Below are positions 1 to 6,258 of a DNA stretch of 7,223 nucleotides, piece after piece (within the stretch, counting starts at the first letter, position 1; every line of letters begins with the position of its first letter). The stretch is from Brachybacterium sp. (lineage in GTDB: Bacteria; Actinomycetota; Actinomycetes; Actinomycetales; Dermabacteraceae), in NCBI GenBank assembly GCA_030451965.1, contig JAKDNE010000161.1, positions 1-7,223 of the forward strand, in the 5' to 3' direction. A program made the translations under genes and the position numbers. Below the pieces are notes generated by a model, which had not been told where the DNA came from, did no database searches, and worked only from the letters and a program-made list of their open reading frames with translations.

Positions 1-31
1 CGTCGAGGGACCAGCCGAACTCGATCTGCAT
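1..31 (-). CDS. 5' end of a truncated gene, function unknown
   Basis: Reading the - strand, an ATG at 31-29 opens ten complete codons, giving MQIEFGWSLD, before the window ends. The start is credible because a near-perfect Shine-Dalgarno, GGAGGAG (43-37), lies 5 nt upstream, the best ribosome site in the window apart from that of the binding-protein gene. The gene points the same way as the DoxX-like gene and begins 112 nt after its stop, so it could be co-transcribed or have its own promoter. Ten residues are too few to assign a family, and no function is claimed. Confidence rests on the ribosome site and the position, not on protein similarity. Confidence 0.6.
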   Translation of the reverse strand, partial: MQIEFGWSLD

Positions 32-36
32 GAACG

Positions 37-43
37 CTCCTCC
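37..43 (-). promoter_or_regulatory. Strong Shine-Dalgarno for the left-edge gene
   Basis: The - strand reads GGAGGAG, then the 5-nt spacer CGTTC, then ATG. This matches the anti-Shine-Dalgarno closely at an ideal distance and is the main evidence that a gene starts at position 31. Confidence 0.65.
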
Positions 44-110
44 GTCGCAGGTCGCGGGCTCCGGTGACGGCCGCGGTCCCACCTTAAGGGAGGGGGCCGA
101 CGTCCGGAGG

Positions 111-141
111 GCAGCGAGCTGCTGTGGAGGGCTCGACCTCC
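111..141 (-). terminator. Weak tandem hairpins after the DoxX-like gene
   Basis: Just past the DoxX-like stop codon the - strand carries two short GC-rich inverted repeats. GGAGG/CCTCC (arms 137-141 and 126-130, 6-nt loop) is followed by GCAG/CTGC (arms 119-122 and 111-114, 4-nt loop). There is no T-tract. Stems of 4 to 5 bp are common by chance in DNA this GC-rich, so this is only a possible weak terminator. I see nothing else convincing in the 112-nt gap (32-143) beyond the ribosome site at 37-43. Confidence 0.22.
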
Positions 142-143
142 GC

Positions 144-1199
144 TCAACGATTGAACGGATCATCCGCGCGCACGCCCCAGCTGAACCCTCGCTCATAGAG
201 CACCATCGCCGAGTCGTCAGGGGCGAGGACCAGATCCTGTCCCTCGCCGGTCATCCGCAGGGTGCCGTCGGCCTGCTGCTGGAGCGACAGGGTGAGCACG
301 ACAGGCTCGGCCGCGGAATGCTCCTGCAGCGGCTTCCCCTGCTCGCGCAGCGGGCGCAGCGACAGCTCGATCGTGTCCTGCCCGGTACGGTCGTAGCTGC
401 CGGCCAGCAGCTCGCCGTTCGCCTGTCGAAGCTGCACCGCCGCGCGACCGTCGTACTCCACCTCGCCGAAGGCGAGCGCGCTCCATCGCGTGTCCTCGCG
501 CAGCTGCGCGGCGGGCTCGGCGGCGTCCTCCTGCACGGTCCACACCCCGGCGGGTGCGGACTCATCGACGCTCCGTTCGGAGTACATCGAGCTGACGCCC
601 CAGCCCGCCAGCCCCACCAGCACGAGCGCGGCGATCGGGCCGAGGATGTTCGTGACCCGCGCCAGCGGAGGCCACGGCACCAGGACCGGCCGCGGACCTT
701 CACCTAGCTTCCCGTGGCCCAGGAACGCCCTGGCCAGCCGAGGTATCCACGGACTCAGCACGATCAGCGCCATCACCAGCAGAGTGAGCGCGATCTGCTT
801 GACGGGTACGTCATAGCCGAGGTTCAGCACCAGCACCAGCGACATCGACCCGGCAGAGAGCGCCGCTCCCAGCGGCACCGAGCGCCGCCACAGCAGCGCG
901 ATGGCCGCGCCCCATTCGGCAAGGCCCCCCAGGAACTGGAACAGCGGGGAGAAGGCGACCAGCCTCCACAGCATCCCCATCGGGCTCATCTCGCCCTGGG
1001 TGATCAGCGCATCGCCCATATCGGTGACCCCGAACTGGCCGAGCACGAGCTTCGCGTAGCCGTAGTAGAGCAGCGCCACCGCCAGCAGCAGGCGCACGGC
1101 GCCATGCGCCCACCAGCCCAGGGTCACGGCGGCGGTGCGAGCCAGCCGCTTCTCGACGGTGTAGTCGCCGGTGCCGGGTGATGCAGAGCGTTGGTTCAT
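144..1199 (-). CDS. DoxX-like membrane protein with C-terminal globular domain
   Basis: 351 aa, ATG start. The N-terminal part looks like the DoxX/DoxD-like four-helix membrane module: hydrophobic segments at about residues 34-54 (containing YYGYAK), 82-104, 108-128 and 134-151. A fifth segment at about 182-204 leads into a roughly 145-residue, mostly polar, beta-rich domain. This tail has alternating hydrophobic strands (VVLTLSLQQQ, TLRMTGEG) and ends in RGFSW...DPFNR. From memory, some DoxX-family proteins in other phyla have a similar tail with a terminal RGFxW...PFNR signature; an alignment is needed to confirm this. No CxxC redox motif is visible, so disulfide chemistry is not supported. 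Biochemical role unknown; DoxX-family proteins have been linked to redox and thiosulfate metabolism. No good Shine-Dalgarno precedes the ATG: the nearest purine run, GTGGGGG, is only 1 nt away. A strong hairpin ends 17 nt upstream, so transcription may depend on read-through. Confidence 0.8.
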   Translation of the reverse strand: MNQRSASPGTGDYTVEKRLARTAAVTLGWWAHGAVRLLLAVALLYYGYAKLVLGQFGVTDMGDALITQGEMSPMGMLWRLVAFSPLFQFLGGLAEWGAAIALLWRRSVPLGAALSAGSMSLVLVLNLGYDVPVKQIALTLLVMALIVLSPWIPRLARAFLGHGKLGEGPRPVLVPWPPLARVTNILGPIAALVLVGLAGWGVSSMYSERSVDESAPAGVWTVQEDAAEPAAQLREDTRWSALAFGEVEYDGRAAVQLRQANGELLAGSYDRTGQDTIELSLRPLREQGKPLQEHSAAEPVVLTLSLQQQADGTLRMTGEGQDLVLAPDDSAMVLYERGFSWGVRADDPFNR

Positions 1200-1216
1200 A
1201 CCCCCACTTCAGCGCA

Positions 1217-1255
1217 CGGGCCGACCCCGCAGGATCCACCTGTGGGGTCGGCCCG
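1217..1255 (-). terminator. Strong hairpin between sulfatase and DoxX-like gene
   Basis: CGGGCCGACCCC (1217-1228) and GGGGTCGGCCCG (1244-1255) are perfect 12-bp inverted arms. Inside them, CAGG (1230-1233) and CCTG (1239-1242) extend the stem by 4 bp beyond a single 1229/1243 mismatch (G.U in + RNA, A/C in - RNA), leaving a 5-nt loop. It begins 33 nt after the sulfatase stop, where an operon terminator is expected. No T-tract follows in either direction; terminators without a U-tract have been reported in high-GC actinobacteria. It could also act as a 5' leader element of the DoxX-like gene, whose ATG is 17 nt further on. Confidence 0.65.
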
Positions 1256-1288
1256 ATACGACTTCAGTAGATGCTCACCCCTCGCAGC

Positions 1289-2776
1289 TCAGAGCCGTGC
1301 GAACTCCCGCACCCAGGCCGCCTCGGACTGCACCGGCCGCCCCGGCACCAGCGCGCCATCGCGGACGAACCCCTCTTCGCGCCCGTCCAGTACGGCGACG
1401 AGGAGAGCCCTGTGCCGCGCGAGCTCCTCCGCATGCGCAACGTCACCGGCGAGGTCCCGCTCCTCCCGCGGATCCTCCTCCAGGTCGAACAGCTGCTCAT
1501 GGCCATCGCCCGAGAACCACACGTACTTGTGCCGCTGCGAGCGGATCCACTGCATCGAGTGCCGGCCCAGCGAGCCGATCAGATGCTCCCCATGCAGGTG
1601 CTCGCGCATCGCCTGCCCGTGAGTCGCCCCGCGAAGATCCACGCCGTCCACCCCTTCCGGGATATCAGCCCCCGCGAGCCCGAGCACGGTCGGCATCAGG
1701 TCCCGCAGCTCGGCGATCGCGTCGACCTTCCCCGGGGCTCCCCAGTCCTCGCGCCAGCGCGGCGGGACATGCATCACCAGCGGCACCCGGGCGGAGCCCT
1801 CGTATCCCACGGACTTCCGGTACATGTCGTGATCGCCCATCATGTCGCCGTGGTCGGAGACGAACACGATCACGGTGTCCTCGAGCAGGCCCTGATCCGA
1901 GAGCGTCTCCTTCAGCCGGTTCAGCTGCAGGTCGATGAACTCGATGGAGCCGTAGTAGCCGGCCCGCACCTGCTGGTGGGTGCTCTCCTTCTGCGCCCCG
2001 AACTCCGCCTCGGAGCCGAAGTCGCGGCGGTGCTGGTCGAACCGGGCGACCCACTCGCCCATCGCCCGCCGGGGGAACCGGCGATCGCGGTACTTGTCCC
2101 ACAGCCACTGTGGGGGATCGAACGGCGCATGCGGCCGATGGAAGGACATATAGAGGAAGAACGGCCGGGTCGGATCGCGCCGTTCGAGGAAGCGGAAGGA
2201 CTCATCGGCCACCCAGCGGGAGGGGTGCAGCCGCTCCTGACGCTCCCAGGGCCGGGCCGTCATCGCATTGCACCCGATCCCCGTCTCCTGGTAGTCGGCA
2301 CGCGGATCACCGGTCTCGCGCCGGAGGAACTCCACGTAGTCATCGATCCGGGCCGACGGGCCGCGGCTGAGCCGCCGTGAGGTGTGCAGGAAGCCGTCGT
2401 GCAGGAGGACCTCGTCGAAGCCGCACCGCGCCCGGTCAGGGAACACGTGCATCTTCCCCACGCCGAAGGTCTGGTATCCGGCCTCACCCAGCGTGGACTG
2501 CAGCGTCACCGGATATGCGTCGGGGAAGGAGATCCCCTCCCGGTAGCCGTAGCGGCCGTGCAGCGCGGGGGACTTCCCGGTGAACATCGCGACCCGGGCG
2601 GGCACGCACGTCGGGGTGGCGGAATAGGCCCGGGTGAATCGGTATCCGCCCCGCGCCATGTCGTCGAGGTTCGGGGTGTCGATGTGGTCGTTGCCGGCGA
2701 CGCCCATCGCATCGGCGCGCATCTCATCGACGCAGACCAGGATGATGTGGGGTCGTTCGGGGGAGGGGGTGGTCAC
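1289..2776 (-). CDS. Cytoplasmic type I Cys-sulfatase (formylglycine-dependent)
   Basis: 495 aa from the GTG start. It belongs to the alkaline phosphatase/sulfatase superfamily and hydrolyses sulfate esters. Visible core (GTG numbering): metal-site strand VCVDEMRAD with Asp17; the activation motif C57-V-P-A-R61 followed by MFTGKSP, whose Cys is converted to formylglycine; GKMH with Lys108 and His110; HRPHAPFDPP from about 213; SDHGD with Asp308 and His309, then GDHDMYRKSVGYE; and the late FDLEEDP near 430. All expected catalytic landmarks are present and the length is normal. There is no signal peptide or membrane segment, so it should act in the cytoplasm on an imported substrate. Start choice: GTG at 2776 has AAAGG (2793-2789) 12 nt upstream. 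The alternative TTG at 2788 adds four residues and overlaps the permease stop as TTGA, but its purine run is only 1 nt away. A phosphonate monoester hydrolase of the same superfamily is a less likely alternative. The natural substrate is not readable. Confidence 0.9.
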   Translation of the reverse strand: MTTPSPERPHIILVCVDEMRADAMGVAGNDHIDTPNLDDMARGGYRFTRAYSATPTCVPARVAMFTGKSPALHGRYGYREGISFPDAYPVTLQSTLGEAGYQTFGVGKMHVFPDRARCGFDEVLLHDGFLHTSRRLSRGPSARIDDYVEFLRRETGDPRADYQETGIGCNAMTARPWERQERLHPSRWVADESFRFLERRDPTRPFFLYMSFHRPHAPFDPPQWLWDKYRDRRFPRRAMGEWVARFDQHRRDFGSEAEFGAQKESTHQQVRAGYYGSIEFIDLQLNRLKETLSDQGLLEDTVIVFVSDHGDMMGDHDMYRKSVGYEGSARVPLVMHVPPRWREDWGAPGKVDAIAELRDLMPTVLGLAGADIPEGVDGVDLRGATHGQAMREHLHGEHLIGSLGRHSMQWIRSQRHKYVWFSGDGHEQLFDLEEDPREERDLAGDVAHAEELARHRALLVAVLDGREEGFVRDGALVPGRPVQSEAAWVREFARL

Positions 2777-2784
2777 GGCAGCGG

Positions 2785-3699
2785 TCAACCTTTCACGGCG
2801 CCGGAGAAGGACTCGATGAAGTACTTCTGGAGGATGATGAACACGATGATGATCGGCAGCAGGGCGATCGTCGATGCGGCCGACATCATGCCCCAGTCGC
2901 TGAAGTACTGGTTCTGGAGGCTGTAGATGCCCACCGCGAGCGTGCGCAGATCCGGCTGGGAGAGCGTGAGCACCAGGGGGAGCAGGAAGTCGTTCCAGGC
3001 ATGCATGAACTGCAGGATGACCGCTGTGGCGAGGACGGGCTTCGCCAGCGGGAGATAGACCTGCGCGAAGATGCGGAGGAACCCTGCGCCGTCCATGGTC
3101 GCCGCCTCCTCGAGCTCCTTGGGGAGCTGCGCGAAGTAGCCGGCGAAGAGGAGCACGACGATCACGCTCACGCCGCCCGCCTCGGCGAGCGTGATGCCCC
3201 AGAGGCTGCCGGACAGCCCCAGGCTGTCGATCAGGTCGAAGATCGGGATCACGGTGTATCCCTGCGGGAGGAACACGACCAGTGCGAGCAGCGCGTAGAT
3301 GACCTTCTTCCCCGGGAATGTGTACCGACCGAGGACATATCCGAGCAGGGCGTTCACCGTCACGGAGATCACGATCGACATCCCGGTCACGAAGATCGTG
3401 TTCAGGAGGTACCGACCCATGTCGGCCTCACGCCAGGCGCGGACATAGTTGTCCAGGTGGAGGGTCGAGGTGAACGGGTTCAAAGACCCGAAGATCTCCG
3501 CGTTCGACTTCAGCGAGCTGGAGAACACCCAGATGAAGGGGTAGACCCAGACCAGCGCGATCGGCAGCAGGATGAATGCGCCGACGATCAGCGCGAGCCG
3601 TTCGGAGCGCTTGCGTCGCCGTCGGCGGGGCGGGGGCTGCGGCGCCTCCTCTATCGTGGCGGCTCCCGCGTCCGGCATCGCTGTGGTGGTCAGGCTCAT
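2785..3699 (-). CDS. Carbohydrate ABC transporter permease, MalG-type (CUT1)
   Basis: 304 aa inner-membrane permease, the second half of the transport channel. The N-terminus is a cytoplasmic, Pro/Arg-rich tail (QPPPRRRRRKR, about 21-31), followed by hydrophobic helices at about 36-62, 98-123, 133-152, 168-190, 222-243 and 275-292. The EAA loop that docks the ATPase is clear: E198-A-A-T-M-D-G-A-G, ending at L216-P217. Downstream is the conserved HAWNDFLLPL stretch, and the C-terminus ends in AVKG, typical of MalG-type permeases. The ATG overlaps the stop of the preceding permease gene as ATGA, with GAGG (3711-3708) 8 nt upstream, implying translational coupling and equal stoichiometry. The reading frame stays open upstream to about 4500, but that stretch is an out-of-frame shadow of the other permease. 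The sulfatase gene follows immediately. The sugar specificity cannot be inferred from the permease. Confidence 0.93.
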   Translation of the reverse strand: MSLTTTAMPDAGAATIEEAPQPPPRRRRRKRSERLALIVGAFILLPIALVWVYPFIWVFSSSLKSNAEIFGSLNPFTSTLHLDNYVRAWREADMGRYLLNTIFVTGMSIVISVTVNALLGYVLGRYTFPGKKVIYALLALVVFLPQGYTVIPIFDLIDSLGLSGSLWGITLAEAGGVSVIVVLLFAGYFAQLPKELEEAATMDGAGFLRIFAQVYLPLAKPVLATAVILQFMHAWNDFLLPLVLTLSQPDLRTLAVGIYSLQNQYFSDWGMMSAASTIALLPIIIVFIILQKYFIESFSGAVKG

Positions 3700-4670
3700 C
3701 GGTCGAGCCTCGCTCTCTGATCGGCGACGAGTTTCAGAGCCCAGGCCTGCAGCAGGGCGATGAGCAGGGTGGCGAGTCCGAAGAAGCAACCTGCTGCCGA
3801 GGCATAACCGAGGCGGGGCACCCCTCCGGCGGCATCCGGCGCGAAAGCGGTGCGGAAGATGTACACCTCGACGACCTCCGACGAGTAGTACGGACCACCA
3901 CCGGTCAGCGCCTGGATCAGGGCGAAGGCGTGCAGGTTCTCGTTCGCGGTGAGGATCACGATGATCACCGCGAAGGGGATCAGGATCGGCAGGGTGATCT
4001 TGATGAGCTGCTGGACGGCGCCCGCCCCGTCGACCTCGGCCGCCTCGTAGTACTCCGAGGGCACGGTCTGCAGCGCAGCGAGCCAGTAGATGAGCGTCAT
4101 CCCGAAGTTCTTCCAGGTATGTAGCAGCAGCGCGCTCCAGAGCGCCAGGTGCGGATCCGACAGGAACTCGACCGGGGCATCGGTGAGCCCCGTGGTCTCG
4201 AGGAAGAAGGCGATCGGCCCGTTGCTGGGGGAGAGGACGAAGGTGAGCACGACGCCGATGACCGAGGCGGCTGCCATCACCGGCAGGAAGAACACTGTGC
4301 GGAAGAAGGTCGAGAGTCTGCCGCGGATGATGTTGTTCAGGACGATCGCGAGGATCAGTGCGAGCGCGACGCGCAGTGGGACCCCGATGAGCACGAAGAC
4401 CATCGAGCGGCCGAAGGAACCCCAGAACATCCCGTCGCCGAGGAGCTCGCGATAGTTGGACAGGCCGACGAAGCTCTTGGCATCGCTGAACCCGTTCCAC
4501 TGCGTGAGGGAGAAGTACCAGGAGGCGCCCATCGGGTAGAAGACGAACATGGCGGTCAGCACCATGCCGGGGATGATGAAGAGATAGATCCAGAACAGAT
4601 CACCGCGGCGCGCGCGCACTCGCCGGGCGGGCGCGCGCCGACGAGGCGGCGAGAGGGCGGTCGAGGTCAT
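3696..4670 (-). CDS. Carbohydrate ABC transporter permease, MalF/UgpA-type (CUT1)
   Basis: 324 aa inner-membrane permease, partner of the MalG-type protein. After a basic, Pro-rich N-terminus (RRRAPARRVRARR, about 10-22) come hydrophobic helices at about 25-47, 88-113, 126-147, 174-200, 226-246 and 286-312, giving six in total. The EAA ATPase-docking loop reads E209-A-A-E-V-D-G-A-G, closing at L227-P228. LTGGGP (255-260) after the loop is a hallmark of MalF/UgpA-type subunits. The ATG at 4670 is separated by one base from the binding-protein stop. Its Shine-Dalgarno GAGG (4680-4677) lies 6 nt upstream, inside the last codons of that gene. A longer reading back to 4817 exists but would run through binding-protein coding sequence, so it is rejected. 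Substrate specificity is not visible here. Confidence 0.93.
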   Translation of the reverse strand: MTSTALSPPRRRAPARRVRARRGDLFWIYLFIIPGMVLTAMFVFYPMGASWYFSLTQWNGFSDAKSFVGLSNYRELLGDGMFWGSFGRSMVFVLIGVPLRVALALILAIVLNNIIRGRLSTFFRTVFFLPVMAAASVIGVVLTFVLSPSNGPIAFFLETTGLTDAPVEFLSDPHLALWSALLLHTWKNFGMTLIYWLAALQTVPSEYYEAAEVDGAGAVQQLIKITLPILIPFAVIIVILTANENLHAFALIQALTGGGPYYSSEVVEVYIFRTAFAPDAAGGVPRLGYASAAGCFFGLATLLIALLQAWALKLVADQRARLDR

Positions 4671-4671
4671 C

Positions 4672-6207
4672 TCAGGCCTCGAGTTCGTCGTAGTCCTGTG
4701 CCGTGTAGTCGCGGCTCGGATCCCAGTTCGGGAACTGCAGCTGGGAGATGTCGACCTCCGCGCCCTCGGCCTGCGCGGCGTCGAAGGCCTTCTCCATCGC
4801 TTCATCGAGACGCGCATCCAGGTCGGACAGCGCGGCTTCCGGATCGCTGATCTGGCCTGTCAGGATCCCCTCGATGGTCCCCGCGATGCCGGGGTCGGTG
4901 GCCTGGAGGTTGAGCCTGACGGCGCCGGCGTGCTCGCTGCGGATCTCGAACTGCGGGCAGGCGCGCATGAAGGTCGCCGCGAGATCCGCGACCAGCTTGG
5001 CCCTCGGGTTGAGCGCGGAGGTGTCGGCGGAGGAGTTCGCCTCCTCGATCGTGGACAGGAAGAAGCCCTCGGTGAGCTCCACCATCGCCCGCTGTCCCTC
5101 GAGCGACCCCATGAACTTGATGACGGCGGCGGCAGCATCCACGTTCGTGCTGTCGGCGTACAGCCAGGGCATGTTCGCACCGGTCTCCCGGAACGGGATG
5201 GTGTAGTCGCTGCCGTCGGGGGAGGGCAGCGGGAGGATCGTGTACTCGAAGTCGGGGTAGTCCTTCGCCCACTGCGAGATGTCCCAGGGCCCGTTGAGGG
5301 AGATCCCGGCCAGGCCGGAGGGGAACTGGGCACGAGCGTCCGCGTCCTTCAGTGTGAGGTATCCGGGGACGAAGGAGCCGTCGTCGATCATCGAGCGCAC
5401 GAAGTCCAGGGCCTCGAGGAACTCCTGTGCGGAGTACTCGTACTTCCCTGTCTGCATGTTCATGCCCTCGGAGTTGCCCAGCCAGCCCGCAGTGTTCGCG
5501 AGGTTCGCGATCACGACGTCCAGGTGATCGGAGGTCGAGAGGATTCCCGGGGTGCCTGCGGCGGTGATCTCCTTGGCCAGGGACCGGAGGTCGTCCCAGG
5601 TGGACACCGACTCGATGGGGGTCGACACGCCGGCGGCGTCAGCCGCTTCGTGGGAGATGTACTGGGTGATGTCCAGGCGCCGGGTCGAGTTCATCGGCCA
5701 GCTGTAGACCTTGCCGTCGAAGACGTGCACGCCGTTGATCAGCGCGGTGTCGGGGAATCCCGCCCTCCACTCCGCGAAGTCGGGGATCACGTCATCGAGG
5801 GGCTGGACCCAGCCTTCGCTGATCGCGGACTCGGCAGGGACGTTCTGCGGCAGTGCGAAGACGTCCGGCGCCGAGCCGTTCCTGATCCCCAGCGGCACCA
5901 CCTGGTTGACCTGGTCCCAGCCCGAGCCGTCGTACTGGACCTGGACCTCGGGGAACTGCTCGCCGAAGCTGGTGATCACCGGATCGATGAACAGTGCTTT
6001 GAGGTCGCCGGAATCCATCCAGCTCAGCGCCGTGGCCTGTGAGGCATCTGCGTCGAAGTCGAAGGAGAAGCCCTCGGACGCGGCGGCGACCTCCTCGGCC
6101 CCGGTGCCGGAACCGGTCTCGACGGAGCACGCGCTCAGGCCGGCCGCCAGCGCTGCCGCGCCACCGATCAGGGAGCGTCGACGGAATCGGAGGGTGCTGA
6201 CGGTCAT
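4672..6207 (-). CDS. Extracellular solute-binding lipoprotein of the ABC importer
   Basis: 511 aa family 1 extracellular solute-binding protein (sugar ABC type). The N-terminus is a lipoprotein signal: a basic region with a twin-arginine-like RRRSL (9-13), a hydrophobic stretch, and the lipobox L24-S-A-C27, so the mature protein would be lipid-anchored at Cys27 on the outer face of the membrane. Export by Tat is possible but the motif is not canonical. Typical binding-protein blocks follow: FPEVQVQYDG (85-94), GSAPDVFALP (111-120), FPSGLAGISLNGPWDI (295-310) and AAAAVIKFMGSLEGQRA (358-374). At 511 aa it is longer than the usual 420-450. Part of the excess is an acidic tail (about 481-511, with FPNWDPSRDYTAQDY). 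It is first in the operon, with AAGGAGG 5 nt before the ATG, the strongest ribosome site of the cluster, consistent with the high level binding proteins usually need. The ligand is unknown; the sulfatase in the operon points to a sulfated sugar. Confidence 0.92.
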   Translation of the reverse strand: MTVSTLRFRRRSLIGGAAALAAGLSACSVETGSGTGAEEVAAASEGFSFDFDADASQATALSWMDSGDLKALFIDPVITSFGEQFPEVQVQYDGSGWDQVNQVVPLGIRNGSAPDVFALPQNVPAESAISEGWVQPLDDVIPDFAEWRAGFPDTALINGVHVFDGKVYSWPMNSTRRLDITQYISHEAADAAGVSTPIESVSTWDDLRSLAKEITAAGTPGILSTSDHLDVVIANLANTAGWLGNSEGMNMQTGKYEYSAQEFLEALDFVRSMIDDGSFVPGYLTLKDADARAQFPSGLAGISLNGPWDISQWAKDYPDFEYTILPLPSPDGSDYTIPFRETGANMPWLYADSTNVDAAAAVIKFMGSLEGQRAMVELTEGFFLSTIEEANSSADTSALNPRAKLVADLAATFMRACPQFEIRSEHAGAVRLNLQATDPGIAGTIEGILTGQISDPEAALSDLDARLDEAMEKAFDAAQAEGAEVDISQLQFPNWDPSRDYTAQDYDELEA

Positions 6208-6212
6208 GGATG

Positions 6213-6219
6213 CCTCCTT
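6213..6219 (-). promoter_or_regulatory. Consensus Shine-Dalgarno of the binding-protein gene
   Basis: The - strand reads AAGGAGG, then the 5-nt spacer CATCC, then ATG at 6207. It is a full consensus match at optimal spacing and fixes the start of the first operon gene. Confidence 0.85.
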
Positions 6220-6244
6220 GCATCGCCGTGCGGCCCGAGCCGGT

Positions 6245-6258
6245 CACGGACGTCCGTG
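6245..6258. promoter_or_regulatory. Perfect 14-bp CG-centred palindrome, candidate LacI operator
   Basis: CACGGACGTCCGTG is its own reverse complement, with the CG step at the dyad (6251/6252). LacI-family regulators typically bind such even-length, CG-centred palindromes, with a hinge-helix leucine inserting at the central step. The neighbouring regulator has that leucine in PNWAGRALR. The site lies between the divergent starts, inside the presumed 5' leader of the transporter operon. Bound repressor there could block elongation from the - strand promoter and hinder the regulator's own promoter. The family behaviour is established; this assignment is inference. Confidence 0.6.

Noticed and set aside
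30..707. + strand open frame starting near the left edge
   Set aside because: It runs antisense to the DoxX-like gene, has Arg/Gly-rich composition with no domain, and overlaps the left-edge start with its strong Shine-Dalgarno.
1217..1255. Hairpin considered as an insertion-sequence end or attachment site
   Set aside because: There is no transposase or integrase, no flanking target duplication, and no second copy in the window. Its location after the operon fits a terminator or leader hairpin better.
1271..2380. Long + strand open frame (369 codons) antisense to the sulfatase gene
   Set aside because: The opposite frame encodes a complete sulfatase with all catalytic motifs. The antisense frame is low-complexity, rich in His, Arg, Pro and Leu, with no recognisable domain. 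Such shadows are expected in GC-rich DNA.
3700..4500. Upstream extension of the MalG-type permease frame
   Set aside because: The extension is an out-of-frame reading of the MalF-type permease gene. The ATG at 3699 with its ATGA overlap and the normal 304-residue length define the true start.
4671..4817. Upstream extension of the MalF-type permease frame
   Set aside because: It overlaps the 3' end of the binding-protein gene in another frame. The ATG at 4670 has GAGG 6 nt upstream and gives a normal N-terminus.
4930..6042. Long + strand open frame (370 codons) antisense to the binding-protein gene
   Set aside because: It is a GC-codon shadow of a clearly real lipoprotein gene, with no ribosome site or known motif seen.
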